Below, piece after piece: positions 38,909 to 49,101 of a DNA stretch of 58,283 bases; within the stretch, counting starts at the first letter, position 1; every line of letters starts with the position of its first letter. The position numbers and the translations under genes are program-made. Origin of the DNA: JBDKVA01 sp039679375 (GTDB lineage: Bacteria; Bacillota; Clostridia; Acetivibrionales; DTU013); NCBI GenBank assembly GCA_039679375.1, contig JBDKVA010000132.1, positions 1 through 58,283 of the forward strand, in the 5' to 3' direction. Under the pieces are notes generated by a model, which worked only from the letters and a program-made list of their open reading frames with translations, was not told where the DNA came from and did no database searches.

Positions 38909-40880
38909 AGTCCAGCTCGACTGCTCCGGTATAGAGCTGATAGTATCTTCCATTCATCGCAAGTAGCTCTTCATGGGTACCCTGTTCTACAATCTCGCCA
39001 TGTTCCAGCACTATAATCAGATCAGAATTTCGAACGGTAGACAGTCTATGTGCGATTACAAAGGTCGTTCTGTCATTCATCAGCCGGTCCATACCTTGTT
39101 CAATGTGCTTTTCAGTTCTCGTATCAACAGAACTGGTAGCCTCATCGAGTATCAGAATTGGAGCCTTCGAGATAGCAGCCCGCGCGATGTTCAGAAGCTG
39201 ACGCTGACCCTGGCTCAGATTAGCGCCGTCGCCATCCAGTACCGTATCATATCCATCGGATAACCTCTCGATAAAGGAATGAGCACTTGCGGTCTTCGCA
39301 GCAGTCATCACTTCTTCATCGGTTGCATCAAGACGTCCATAACGAATATTCTCCCTGACCGTTCCGGAAAACAGATGTGTATCCTGAAGTACCATTGCGA
39401 TATTGCCTCTTAATGAATTCTTTTTGATATTCATAATATCGATGCCATCAATCGATATCTGCCCTTCCTCTATTTCATAGAACCTGTTAATCAGGTTCGT
39501 TATGGTAGTCTTTCCTGCACCTGTTGATCCGACAAAGGCAATCTTCTGACCGGGTTTTGCCGTTACGTTAATATGTTTCAGTACGGTCTTATCCGGAATA
39601 TAGCCAAAGGTCACATCCTTCAGCGTTACTTCCCCTTTTACCGGCCGTGCTCCCTCCACCGGCTCCGGCGCTGCACAGATTTCAACCGCATCTGCCGGAT
39701 CTGCCGCTTCGGGTGTCTCATCCATCACTTCAAATACTCTTTCCACCCCTGCCAATGCTGCAAAGATCGTATTCACCTGCATAGATAATTCACTAATTGG
39801 TCTTGAAAACTGTCTTGAATAATTCGTAAATATTGTGAGACCTCCGATATCAAAATTCGAAGTCAGGCACAGGATACCTCCGACGGCCGCAGATATTGCA
39901 TAGCTTATCTGGCTTAAATTGCCCATGACAGGCCCCATGATGCCGCCAAAAAATTGTGCTTTAGCTTGCTTGTTACGCAAGTCATCGCTTAAGAATGTGA
40001 ATTCTTCCATCGCTGTTTCTTCATGGTTAAATACCTTTACTACCTTCTGACCGGAAACTGTCTCTTCAATATATCCATTGACTGCGCCAAGCGCCTGCTG
40101 CTGGCCTTTATAATATTTCCGGCTTCGTTTGCCGATAGCGCCGCCAACATAGATTAATACAGGTACTGTTACAATAGTTACGATCGCCAGAATCCAATTT
40201 GTAACAAACATCAATATTACAGTACCAATCAACGTAATAACACCTGAAAATATCTGTGACAAGGTATTATTGAGCATCTCGCCGACTGAATCAAGGTCAT
40301 TCGTAAAACGGCTCATGATCTCACCATGGGTATGTGTATCATGATATTTCACAGGAAGCTTCTGAATTCTGCCAAATAACTCCTTCCTGATTTTAACCAT
40401 CGCATTCTGGGATACTTCTATCATGATTCGCTGCTGCACGTAAGAAAATATGACACCTGTAAAATAGATGCCTGCCATAATAAGAATACCCAGTACAAGA
40501 TTATTTATTTTTTCTCCCGCGGATTTGTCCGGATCTACCAAATTATTGATGACAGGCCGTAAAATATAGCTGCCACCCAGGCTGGCCAGAGAACTGCCCA
40601 GTACGCAGGCAAAAACAACCGGGATTTTTACCTTGTCCCGGCCAATATATGCAAGCAGCCTGCTGATTACCGCAAATGTGTTTTTCGGTTTTCCGCCGCC
40701 TATGCCGCTATGAGGACCTGCCGGTCCTCCGAAGCCGCCTGGTCTTCGCCCGCCCGGTCCCCGCCCCGGGCCTCCAGGACCAAAAGGAGGTCTTCCTGCA
40801 GATCCTCCGGCTATATTCGTGGTTTTACCTCCATACTTGCGTAATAATGCTTCTTTTCTTTCTTCGCTGATATGGCTCAT
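38907..40880 (-). CDS. ABC exporter half-transporter, second subunit
   Basis: 657 residues: a glycine/proline-rich N-terminus (GRPPFGPGGPGRGPGGRRPG, about 26-60), six membrane helices, and an ABC ATPase with Walker A GSTGAGKTT, signature LSQGQRQL and Walker B ILILDEATSSVD with the catalytic Glu. It pairs with the 578-residue subunit upstream; the genes overlap by one base (TAATG). It is probably a heterodimeric multidrug-type exporter controlled by MarR. Confidence 0.92.
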   Translation of the reverse strand: MSHISEERKEALLRKYGGKTTNIAGGSAGRPPFGPGGPGRGPGGRRPGGFGGPAGPHSGIGGGKPKNTFAVISRLLAYIGRDKVKIPVVFACVLGSSLASLGGSYILRPVINNLVDPDKSAGEKINNLVLGILIMAGIYFTGVIFSYVQQRIMIEVSQNAMVKIRKELFGRIQKLPVKYHDTHTHGEIMSRFTNDLDSVGEMLNNTLSQIFSGVITLIGTVILMFVTNWILAIVTIVTVPVLIYVGGAIGKRSRKYYKGQQQALGAVNGYIEETVSGQKVVKVFNHEETAMEEFTFLSDDLRNKQAKAQFFGGIMGPVMGNLSQISYAISAAVGGILCLTSNFDIGGLTIFTNYSRQFSRPISELSMQVNTIFAALAGVERVFEVMDETPEAADPADAVEICAAPEPVEGARPVKGEVTLKDVTFGYIPDKTVLKHINVTAKPGQKIAFVGSTGAGKTTITNLINRFYEIEEGQISIDGIDIMNIKKNSLRGNIAMVLQDTHLFSGTVRENIRYGRLDATDEEVMTAAKTASAHSFIERLSDGYDTVLDGDGANLSQGQRQLLNIARAAISKAPILILDEATSSVDTRTEKHIEQGMDRLMNDRTTFVIAHRLSTVRNSDLIIVLEHGEIVEQGTHEELLAMNGRYYQLYTGAVELD

Positions 40881-42616
40881 TATGCCGTCACCTCCTTATC
40901 CATCTGTGAATAATAAATCTCCCTATATGCTTCACAGTCCTGCATAAGTTCGGTGTGGGAACCTATACCGGTAATCTTTCCATCATCGATCACTACGATC
41001 TTATCCGCATTAATTACAGAAGAAATCCTCTGTGCAATAATGATTTTCGTTGTACCTTTTAACTCGTTTTTAAGGCTTTCCCTGATTTTCGCTTCCGTTG
41101 CGGTATCAACCGCACTCGTGCTGTCATCCAGAATAAGAATCTTCGGTTTCTTCAGCATTGCTCTGGCAATACATAATCTCTGCTTCTGTCCGCCGGAGAC
41201 ATTGACGCCGCCCTGTCCAAGCTCAGTTTCGTATCCATCCTTAAAAGAGGAGATAAATCCATGCGCCTGCGCATTTTCCGCAAATTTGCATACCGACCCG
41301 TCATCTGCATCTTTGTCGCCCCATTTGAGGTTTTCTTTAATCGTACCGGAAAACAGAATATTTTTCTGAAGTACTATGCCGACGCCGTCACGAAGGTTTT
41401 TCAATGAGTACTCCTTTACATTCACATCATCGACTAATACTTCCCCACGACCTGCATCGTATAATCTGGGAATCAGCTGTACAAGGCTTGATTTGCCGCA
41501 TCCTGTTGAACCGATGATACCAACCGTCTCACCCGGATTTATTACAAAATTGATATCCTCAAGAACCCATTTTTCATTATTTTTATAATATTTGAAGCAG
41601 ACATCCCTGAACTCAATCTTACCGTATTTAACAGCCATATCCTTTCCTGAAGCATGTTCATCCGTAAGATCAATATCCGTACAAAGGACTTCATTGATAC
41701 GTTTTGCAGATGCAAGCGCTCTGGAACTGTTCAGAATTATCATGGAAACCATCATCAGTGACATAAGGATCTGGACAACATAGTTTATAAATGCGGTCAG
41801 AACACCGGCGGTCATACTGCCTTCAATAATCTGGTTACCGCCAAACCACACCACGGCCAATGTTGTGATATTCATTGCTAGGGTCATAACCGGCATGGTA
41901 AAGATAACCACCTTCATTGCATGGATTGTCTTATCTTTCAGCTCTGTATTGGCCTTCTCAAATTTATCTTCTTCATATCCCTCTCTGACAAATGATTTTA
42001 CAACCCTGATATTCGTAAAATTCTCCTGGGTGGCAATATTAAGTGCATCCAGCTTCTTCTGCATGGTTGTAAACCGCGGAAAGCCGATTTTAATGATGCA
42101 GTAGATAGCAATCGATAGCAGAGGTATTACACATAGGATAACCAATGCCAGCTTCGGATTTAGCGCAAAAGCCATAATGAGTGCGCCGATAAGCATGCCC
42201 GGCGCCCTTAAGGCCATTCTCAGGATCATGTGAATCATATTCTGTATCAGGGTGATGTCATTCGTTAATCGTGTAATCAGGGAACCTGTACTATATTGAT
42301 CGATATTTGCAAAGGAGAACTTCTGAATTTTGTTAAAAAGGTCTTTTCTTAAATCATTTGCAAATCCTGAAGACGCCTTGATGGCAAAAAAGGCTCCCCC
42401 GGTACCTCCTGCCATCATGCAGAGTGCTGTGATTATCATCGCCGCACCCATCGTAACTATATAGGAAATACCTCTGTTGCCGTCCACTCCGTAATCGATT
42501 ATATTGCTTAATAACAAAGGCATAATTACTTCGCCTATAACCTCAACAATCATAAGAATCGGCCCTATGATAAATGCAGACAGATATGGCTTAAAATATT
42601 TCCAATACCGTTTCAT
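40880..42616 (-). CDS. ABC exporter half-transporter, first subunit (degenerate ATPase site)
   Basis: 578 residues: six membrane helices, then an ATPase with Walker A GSTGCGKSS and signature VSGGQKQR. Walker B is ILILDDSTSAVD, with Asp where the catalytic Glu normally stands. That is the mark of the non-catalytic site of heterodimeric exporters, and it fits pairing with the 38907-40880 subunit. The gene follows marR by 12 nt. Confidence 0.92.
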   Translation of the reverse strand: MKRYWKYFKPYLSAFIIGPILMIVEVIGEVIMPLLLSNIIDYGVDGNRGISYIVTMGAAMIITALCMMAGGTGGAFFAIKASSGFANDLRKDLFNKIQKFSFANIDQYSTGSLITRLTNDITLIQNMIHMILRMALRAPGMLIGALIMAFALNPKLALVILCVIPLLSIAIYCIIKIGFPRFTTMQKKLDALNIATQENFTNIRVVKSFVREGYEEDKFEKANTELKDKTIHAMKVVIFTMPVMTLAMNITTLAVVWFGGNQIIEGSMTAGVLTAFINYVVQILMSLMMVSMIILNSSRALASAKRINEVLCTDIDLTDEHASGKDMAVKYGKIEFRDVCFKYYKNNEKWVLEDINFVINPGETVGIIGSTGCGKSSLVQLIPRLYDAGRGEVLVDDVNVKEYSLKNLRDGVGIVLQKNILFSGTIKENLKWGDKDADDGSVCKFAENAQAHGFISSFKDGYETELGQGGVNVSGGQKQRLCIARAMLKKPKILILDDSTSAVDTATEAKIRESLKNELKGTTKIIIAQRISSVINADKIVVIDDGKITGIGSHTELMQDCEAYREIYYSQMDKEVTA

Positions 42617-42628
42617 AGTATCTTCCTT

Positions 42629-43108
42629 TCATTTTTTGCATTTCATTTCATCTTCCATCTTAGCCAGATTTGCATCCAGCTTTTGCAGCAAAGCAGACAG
42701 AGTACGCATCTCTTCATCCGTAAATCCCTCAAAAACCTTTCGATCTGTCGAACGAAAAATCTGCCTGCTTTGTTCTACAACCTTATTTCCTTTCTCGGTA
42801 ATGGTAATCTGGTTCAGCCGATTATCCTCTTTATCCATTACTTTATTGATGTATCCTCCCTTTTCGAGCTTTTTCAGGGATACTGCTATAGTTGCCGTCG
42901 ATACGTCCATTGACCTGGCAAGCTCTTTTTGTGAAGCATATTGATTATGGGAGATTTCCATCAGTAAGTGATGCTGCGCCTGGTAAACACCTGTTTCATC
43001 AAGATAATTCTGCATAATTTTTCTATGTTTAATTGCAAAACCAATTATCTGATGCACTATTTCCTTAAAACGGTTCTGATTATTACTATAGCTTTCGTTT
43101 TCTTTCAT
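42629..43108 (-). CDS. MarR family transcriptional regulator
   Basis: About 159 residues with the winged helix SQKELARSMDVSTATIAVSL and the wing KEDNRLNQITITEKGNKVVE. It heads the exporter operon and most likely represses it, releasing on ligand binding. The ATG at 43108 (MKENES) follows AGGGCGAAG. A palindrome just after the promoter -10 box is a likely self-operator. Confidence 0.88.
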   Translation of the reverse strand: MKENESYSNNQNRFKEIVHQIIGFAIKHRKIMQNYLDETGVYQAQHHLLMEISHNQYASQKELARSMDVSTATIAVSLKKLEKGGYINKVMDKEDNRLNQITITEKGNKVVEQSRQIFRSTDRKVFEGFTDEEMRTLSALLQKLDANLAKMEDEMKCKK

Positions 43109-43158
43109 CTTCGCCCTGCCTTGCAATAAGATTTTATATTAGCTTGTTTATATATAAG

Positions 43159-43202
43159 TTGAACAAATGATTTGGGATAATGGATGAATAAAATTTGTTC
43201 AA
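43159..43202 (-). promoter_or_regulatory. Inverted repeat in the marR 5' region
   Basis: TTGAACAAAT (43159-43168) and ATTTGTTCAA (43193-43202) form perfect 10-bp arms around 24 nt. It may be a second regulator site or an RNA hairpin in the marR leader. Confidence 0.5.
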
Positions 43203-43281
43203 CTCAAATCAAGGTAATACATATGAAAAAACTTGTGATCCCAATTCTTTTTTTCAATGTATATAGTTAATATCATAATTA

Positions 43282-43332
43282 TTAGCTAGCTAACTATCAA
43301 TTAGTATAACATTTCCTTTTCACTAATGTCAA
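43282..43332 (-). promoter_or_regulatory. marR-exporter promoter with probable MarR operator
   Basis: TTGACA (43327-43332), 18-nt spacer, TATACT (43303-43308). The palindrome TTAGCTAGCTAA (43282-43293) lies 9 bp downstream of the -10 box, a usual place for a MarR repressor site. Confidence 0.7.
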
Positions 43333-43420
43333 TAATGATTTTACTTTAGCAAGCCGGTTAAGTTCCAAAATCGGCTTGTTCATGCAGCCTCATAGCATAA
43401 AAGCTGCATGAGTTGCAAAA

Positions 43421-43446
43421 GCAGGATACCTTTGGTAATCCTGCTT
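43421..43446 (-). terminator. Terminator of the GH2 gene
   Basis: GCAGGAT(T)ACC pairs with GGTATCCTGC, followed on the minus strand by TTTTGC, about 20 nt after the GH2 stop. Confidence 0.65.
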
Positions 43447-43465
43447 CTGATGCTTCCGCAAATTG

Positions 43466-45973
43466 TTATTCTGTTTCCCTTATGTACTCTTCCGCTTCTT
43501 TCCAATACCTGTCTGATTCCAGCGGGGCATCGTTAAGCTGCCAGTATTGCGTCATTTTTCTTTCCTTTATTCTTGGCTGCTTTCCTTTTTCCAGAAGGTA
43601 TTTTTCAAGTTTTCCAGCTTCTATTGAGGCCTTAGGCTTGAAATCATCGGAAACAGCATATTTCAACAGCGATTCAAACATGGCGCAGACTTCCGGTTTA
43701 TTGCTGTTCAAGCCTGTGAAATTAAAACCGGAAATCAACAGTCTGCCTTTACCCACCCTTAATTCGAATAAATAGCCAAACTTCCTCATTGTCCAGCCGG
43801 GCTGCAGTTCGGATAAACCGAAGGTGTATACGTCAAACCTGTCCCTGCATGCTTTATCAACGCCCTGAATAATGGGATCCATATCGCACGGGAAATCATC
43901 CAGCACTATTTTGTCGCAGTCGTCGATCAGGTCATGGAACTGAAGGTCTATAAAACCGTCATTCGGGAATGAACCCAGCGCTTTGTTTGATCTTACGAAT
44001 CCTCCGTGATTTGTACCCCGGTCCCAAATAATGCCCTTCATGCGGTCCCAGGTCCCAGGCAGGTAATATCCTTCTTTATTAGCTCTGACTTTTCTGTCCC
44101 TGGTTTCCGGTATCCTGTAAAGCATAAGAACGTCGCCGCCGTTTTCCATATGCTTTAAAACTTCCTTTGAAAATCTGTTTACAATTAAAAGCTTTTCAGG
44201 CTTATCCGGAGAGCCTTCGGATTTTAACTGAGGATATCTCAAATCCAGCTTTATGTCATCAAGCTGTACAGTACATCTTGTTTCCGGTATTGCTTCCGCC
44301 CTGTCGGGGAATACCCATATTTTCCAATGGTTGCTGATAACCGCCTCCATGTTTTCATTTACCAGTTTGCATTCTAACAATAGTTCTTCCGATACATCTG
44401 TCAGCGGCAGTTTAATTTCTATATTGACTATTTCCCTCAGGCCTTTTTCAGAAAGGTCGATCCCTTTCAAACCTCCGGCTAAAACAATACTATTGCGTTT
44501 TGTACTCCTGAGCTCAAACGCGAAATCCAGATTGCCGGGTATTTCATTTGAAAAATGCGATAAATAAACAGGTATTTTCACTTTTTCATTTTCAAAATAA
44601 GTCCGCCTTGGAAGATCTGCCAGGATAGCGCTGTCATTATTGAACGCAAGGAATTCCTTTTCATCTATGCCGGTTTTGTCATCGAAACAATCTATGATAC
44701 CATTGCTGTTTTCATAACGTTCCGTGTCTGAGAGCTGCAGGAAATGGAATCCGCTTAAAAGCCTGCTTCTGCGGGCAGCTTCGATTCCAAGCTTCCAGCT
44801 TAAAAACTGGAATCTCCTGCTTGCTTCCAGCATCATAGGATAATCCTTTTCAAGCCGCTTAAGCTTTATAAGCTTTTTCACTTCATCGATCCACCAGGGC
44901 TTTTCAATATGAAGGCTTGTAAACTTTTCATCCAATTTGTCAATATCCCTTAAGGCTGTATAATGACAAATTTCATGCGCCAAAATCGGGCGTTTTGGAG
45001 CTATGGCACGTGTAACCTTATAATTGAAATCATAGCCGTCTCCGTCATTCTCGTACATCTGGGTACCTTTGCAGGATCCGAAAATCAGCCAGTTATAAGT
45101 ATTTTCAAACATGTTGTAGTTTGCGCCGAAAGGATAGAAATAGGACATATGCTGTACATCAATATCAACGTAAGTTCTGTCAAACTCACCATGGGCGCAC
45201 GTATCAATGAAAAGACGGGTCGGGTCGGTTTCCCTGGTGACCTTTGCTATATGTTCAACCTGAGGATTTGTACCCGGATGTCTGATTTCATTTCCCATAC
45301 AGTAAACCATGAGCGACGGGTGATTCCTGAGGCTCAAAATGGCATCGACCCAATCTTTCTCGTTTATAAGCTCACCGGCGTCATTCATCATGGTTCTTTC
45401 CTTCTGGTACTTTCCGTAATATTTACGGATCTCTACATGTATAAAAATACCAAGCCTGTCGGCAGCCTCAAAGCATTCCTCCGGCGGAATTCTTGAATGA
45501 AAGCGTATAAAATTAAAGCCATAATCTTTTGCAGCTCTTATATTCTTTTCATAGTATTTAACTAATGGAAGATTCTCAAGATTTGGGTGGTCGTGGGCTT
45601 CACGGCCTCTGATATAACCACGCACATAAAACTTCTCATTGTTAACGTATATATCTTTGCCTGAAACATGGATTTTCCTCATTCCAAAATCTTCTTCTGC
45701 GGTAAATTCATCTCCATTAATTGTGAGGATTAGCTTTAAAGTATATAAATGCGGTGAATGAATATTCCATAATATCACTTTATCGAACTTTGCCGCCAGT
45801 GAGCAGGCACATTTTGGTTCCAAAGCTGTATCACCGGAACAAACAAGTTCATTATCGCTTTCTACTTTCCATTTAACATTACTGCAGCCGTCAGGTACGG
45901 TAAATGATATCAATGCCCTTGAATGATCAATGTCCGGAACAATAAACAAATCTTTAAGTATATTGTTTTTCAT
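43466..45973 (-). CDS. Glycoside hydrolase family 2 protein lacking the N-terminal sugar-binding domain
   Basis: 835 residues. Residues 1-100 match the immunoglobulin-like domain (ending EDFGMRKI) and about 105-400 the catalytic barrel, with acid/base Glu229 in MGNEIRH and nucleophile Glu334 in AHEICHY. The jelly-roll domain that normally opens GH2 enzymes is absent. About 430 extra residues follow, including an alpha/beta region (LLIVNRFSKEVLKHMENGGD). There is no signal peptide, so it is cytoplasmic. It lies 75 nt after a HAD hydrolase gene, with an AraC regulator divergent. The sugar is unknown. Confidence 0.82.
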   Translation of the reverse strand: MKNNILKDLFIVPDIDHSRALISFTVPDGCSNVKWKVESDNELVCSGDTALEPKCACSLAAKFDKVILWNIHSPHLYTLKLILTINGDEFTAEEDFGMRKIHVSGKDIYVNNEKFYVRGYIRGREAHDHPNLENLPLVKYYEKNIRAAKDYGFNFIRFHSRIPPEECFEAADRLGIFIHVEIRKYYGKYQKERTMMNDAGELINEKDWVDAILSLRNHPSLMVYCMGNEIRHPGTNPQVEHIAKVTRETDPTRLFIDTCAHGEFDRTYVDIDVQHMSYFYPFGANYNMFENTYNWLIFGSCKGTQMYENDGDGYDFNYKVTRAIAPKRPILAHEICHYTALRDIDKLDEKFTSLHIEKPWWIDEVKKLIKLKRLEKDYPMMLEASRRFQFLSWKLGIEAARRSRLLSGFHFLQLSDTERYENSNGIIDCFDDKTGIDEKEFLAFNNDSAILADLPRRTYFENEKVKIPVYLSHFSNEIPGNLDFAFELRSTKRNSIVLAGGLKGIDLSEKGLREIVNIEIKLPLTDVSEELLLECKLVNENMEAVISNHWKIWVFPDRAEAIPETRCTVQLDDIKLDLRYPQLKSEGSPDKPEKLLIVNRFSKEVLKHMENGGDVLMLYRIPETRDRKVRANKEGYYLPGTWDRMKGIIWDRGTNHGGFVRSNKALGSFPNDGFIDLQFHDLIDDCDKIVLDDFPCDMDPIIQGVDKACRDRFDVYTFGLSELQPGWTMRKFGYLFELRVGKGRLLISGFNFTGLNSNKPEVCAMFESLLKYAVSDDFKPKASIEAGKLEKYLLEKGKQPRIKERKMTQYWQLNDAPLESDRYWKEAEEYIRETE

Positions 45974-46048
45974 TTTTTTCCCTCTTTCTGACTTAAATTA
46001 TTTCATTTTTATTTATGAACCAACTGCCCTGCATCATAATTGCCATTA

Positions 46049-46918
46049 TTAACACTTCCAGCCCGGAACTTCAGGTAATTTTTCCTTGAATTCATCAATC
46101 AAGCTGTTTTCATAATCTTCAGTATATGTACCGGTAATGAATTTTTCAAACACTTCTTTATAAAACCTCTCCCAGCAATATTCTTCATTGCCGGGAACAA
46201 TGGGATAGAAATGTACATTGTTCTTTTTTGCCGCATCCAGATCTCCCAAAGCATCACCTATTTTCAGAACGTGATCTTTTTCATATCCGCCTTCAGAAAT
46301 AGCCAGTCCGATACACTGAGCCTTTGTTCCGTGTTCCTGCCCGAAAACAAACTTCATGTATTTTAAGAGATCATGTTCTTCCCACTCCCGTTCCAATGCT
46401 TCAATCGGAGTAGAAGACACCACTACCGGGTCCGCATATTGGCTCATTTTTTGGAGGCTTTCCCGTACATAAGGGAATGGCGGGACTCCATGCACTATTT
46501 TTTTAATATCTTCATTTAATGCTTTGGACCATTGAAGAGTCCTTGCCAAAATCTCATTATTGTCTCTTTTAACTGCCAGCTCCAATGTAGGATTTCCAAG
46601 TATTTTTTCTGTTGCCAGCCAATCCTCCAGGGGCTTAAGATCGGGTACTTTAAACCCTCTGTCCATGACCTCCTTCCTTTGTTTCAGGAATTCAAAAGCC
46701 TTGACTAAAGCAGGAAATCTGTTTACTCCTCTCCATTTTGAATAGAGATTGACAAATTCCCATGTTTCCCTTGCATATTTGGAAATAGGCTGCAGCCCCC
46801 AGGTTGCAATCAGGTTTGGTATAAAACATTCTTTGTGTTTTATTTCCATAGCATCAAAAGCGCATCCGTCTGAATCAATACAAACTAAAAATTTCTTCTC
46901 TTTTATAAATTTATCCAT
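46049..46918 (-). CDS. HAD family hydrolase
   Basis: 289 residues with HAD motifs: I as CIDSDGCAFDAM near residue 13 (second Asp replaced by Gly-Cys in the DxDG form), II as VVVSSTPIEAL, and IV as LKIGDALGDLDAA. A helical cap fills residues 25-150. It is probably a phosphatase acting in the same pathway as the GH2 enzyme downstream. Substrate unknown. Confidence 0.8.
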   Translation of the reverse strand: MDKFIKEKKFLVCIDSDGCAFDAMEIKHKECFIPNLIATWGLQPISKYARETWEFVNLYSKWRGVNRFPALVKAFEFLKQRKEVMDRGFKVPDLKPLEDWLATEKILGNPTLELAVKRDNNEILARTLQWSKALNEDIKKIVHGVPPFPYVRESLQKMSQYADPVVVSSTPIEALEREWEEHDLLKYMKFVFGQEHGTKAQCIGLAISEGGYEKDHVLKIGDALGDLDAAKKNNVHFYPIVPGNEEYCWERFYKEVFEKFITGTYTEDYENSLIDEFKEKLPEVPGWKC

Positions 46919-47115
46919 TTATTTCATCCTTTATTTGTATCTAAAATGACCTTATTTATATATCAATATAGTAGAAAATACAGCGGTTTTCTTATCATTT
47001 TTTAATCAAAATAAATAAAATTCAACTTATTTTACTTTTCATCTTTAATAATAAATGTTACAATGCTTTCATATAAGCTGCAAAATAATTTTTTCATTAT
47101 ATATAGGTGATAAAA

Positions 47116-47976
47116 TTGAATGAATATAATGCAGTACCCGACTCAATACAAACAGAGTTCATTGTAAAGTACAGGGAGCCTACGGACGAAAACCCATATA
47201 TCATGCTCAATAGCCATTATCATGAGGATGATTTTGAAGTGTATTACCTGCTGGAAGGGGAAAGATATTACTTTTTGAAAGACAGGACATATCATATAAA
47301 AAAAGGCGATATGATACTCATCGCCAAAAATGAGATACATAAATCCTCTCATGTAAAAACCCATAAACATAAACGTGTTTTAGTGCAGTTTAAGCCAGGA
47401 TATCTTGATGAAATAATTCAAAGCCATAAGGAGATTGATTTGCTATCCTGTTTTTCAAGTAAGCAAAAAGTTTTAAGATTGGATTTTAAGGAACAGCAAT
47501 TTGTTGAAGAGCTTTTTAATAAAATGCTTTCTGAACAAACCAACAAACAAAAGGGTTGGGAATTATATAATAAATTAACGCTTTCCGAAATGCTGCTATA
47601 TATTAACCGCATAGTCATGAAACAAACAAATTCTGAATTTGATCATCCGAATTCTCTGCATGAAAAGGTCTCGGAAATCGCTAAATACCTGAATGAAAAT
47701 TTCGCTGAAGATATTAACCTTCAAAAGGTGTCTGATTATTTTTATATCAGTCCGAATTATCTATGCAAAATATTCAGGGAAGTGACCGGTTTTACATTGA
47801 TCGAATATTTGAACCAGATAAGGATAAAACAAGCGCAATTTCTGCTTAGGAATGACAATAAAAATATTTCACAAGTTTTTGAAGCATGCGGTTTCGGAAC
47901 GATGACGCATTTTGAAAGAATATTTAAGAAGATAACAGGATATTCTCCATTGAAGTACAGGAAGGGTGAGTCATAG
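47116..47976 (+). CDS. AraC family transcriptional regulator
   Basis: About 286 residues: an N-terminal cupin (HYHEDDFEVYYLLEGERYY, then GDMILIAKNEIHKS) and a C-terminal double helix-turn-helix (about 185-286, LQKVSDYFYISPNYLCKIFR and FGTMTHFERIFKKITGYSP). I take TTG at 47116, five bases after AGGTGA; GTG at 47107 lies within that site. It is divergent from the HAD-GH2 operon, which it likely activates in response to a sugar. Confidence 0.85.
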   Translation: MNEYNAVPDSIQTEFIVKYREPTDENPYIMLNSHYHEDDFEVYYLLEGERYYFLKDRTYHIKKGDMILIAKNEIHKSSHVKTHKHKRVLVQFKPGYLDEIIQSHKEIDLLSCFSSKQKVLRLDFKEQQFVEELFNKMLSEQTNKQKGWELYNKLTLSEMLLYINRIVMKQTNSEFDHPNSLHEKVSEIAKYLNENFAEDINLQKVSDYFYISPNYLCKIFREVTGFTLIEYLNQIRIKQAQFLLRNDNKNISQVFEACGFGTMTHFERIFKKITGYSPLKYRKGES

Positions 47977-47977
47977 G

Positions 47978-48072
47978 GGACATTTCTCGTTTGACTTTCT
48001 TGCAGCCAAGGGCAGACAAGGGGACGGTTCTCTTGTCTGGGGAGGGTGTCCAGGCAGGGAGATGGTCTCGTT
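47978..48072. repeat. GGGGAC-type intergenic repeat motifs
   Basis: Between the convergent araC and citG ends lie GGGGACATTTCTCGTTTGAC and GGGGACGGTTCTCTTGTCT plus a third degenerate unit. Such GGGGAC-TTCTC motifs are common short intergenic repeats in clostridia. They could fold as a hairpin and end both transcripts. Confidence 0.4.
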
Positions 48073-48076
48073 TGGC

Positions 48077-48955
48077 TCACCGGCAACTCATTTCCAGCAT
48101 GATTGTAACAGCAAGCAGATCGGCTGCCCCGCCGGGACTGATATTTCTTTCGATAAAATCCCTGTCCATTGCATCTACCATCCGGGTTCCTTCCTGCGTC
48201 AGGATCCCACCCGCATCAATCGCACTCCGGGCGCAATTTCTCACATACTCCAGCGTATCCCGGTCCTGCCGCGCCAGAACGTTGGTATCCTCATTCACAG
48301 CCATGATGTGCAAAAGAGTCTGGACCAGAATATCATTGAACGAGCAGCCGCCCGCTTCTTTCAGGCGGTTAAATACCGGCAAAGCATAGTTCCTCACGGT
48401 GGGAAATCCGTTTTCCACCTCTCCGCGGATTCCTCTGGCTCCATACTTTATGTGAATCATTTCGCCATGTGAAAGGTTATTCTTTTTTCCAAGGGAGTCC
48501 AGTTCACGCACACAAATCCCCTGCGTCATCAATGAAACAGTATCGCAGATCCCTTCCGGATCCACTTCATGGCCATTATCCTTCAAATAACATACGGCAG
48601 CAGCTGCACAAATAATACCGATCGAAAAAATCAAGCCTTTATGCGTGTTTGCTCCGCCGGTAGCCTGGTACATGGCTTTTTCAGCGGTTAATCCAAGCGG
48701 CCGCAAGCTCTCGAAAAGCATTTCAAGTCTGCTGCTTTGAGTTTTTGAAAATTGTGCTCCTTTTTCGGCACATTTGTAAAAATAGGGAGAAAGAGCTGCG
48801 CTGCTTGCCATAAAGCTGAAAAAATCCATATCGCTGTGAGCCCCTTGATTGAGCCGGTCTACAAGACCCGGCTTTGGAGTTGCCGATACCTCGAATAGCA
48901 GAGAAGCAACTGCATTATATCTTATAGTCTCACACAACTCATCCTTGTTCAGCAC
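48077..48955 (-). CDS. citG: Triphosphoribosyl-dephospho-CoA synthase
   Basis: 292 residues. CitG makes the precursor of the citrate lyase prosthetic group. Signature stretches are EVSATPKPGLVDRLNQGAH, ATGGANTHKGLIFSIG and the C-terminal SPGGAADLLAVT. The start is GTG at 48955, 7 nt after GGAGG; an ATG between them opens only a 4-codon frame. It is the last gene of the citrate operon. Confidence 0.93.
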   Translation of the reverse strand: MLNKDELCETIRYNAVASLLFEVSATPKPGLVDRLNQGAHSDMDFFSFMASSAALSPYFYKCAEKGAQFSKTQSSRLEMLFESLRPLGLTAEKAMYQATGGANTHKGLIFSIGIICAAAAVCYLKDNGHEVDPEGICDTVSLMTQGICVRELDSLGKKNNLSHGEMIHIKYGARGIRGEVENGFPTVRNYALPVFNRLKEAGGCSFNDILVQTLLHIMAVNEDTNVLARQDRDTLEYVRNCARSAIDAGGILTQEGTRMVDAMDRDFIERNISPGGAADLLAVTIMLEMSCR

Positions 48956-49101
48956 AGCATAATCCTCCCGACATGTATTATAAAGCCTGATAGCTACGCT
49001 GCACTCACAACAGCATTCATACCTGCCCTGTTATTCCGGGAAGAACCTGCGAGTGGAATCTCAGGTAGAAAAACAGTGTCAGCGTTCTTGACTTCTGTAA
49101 T

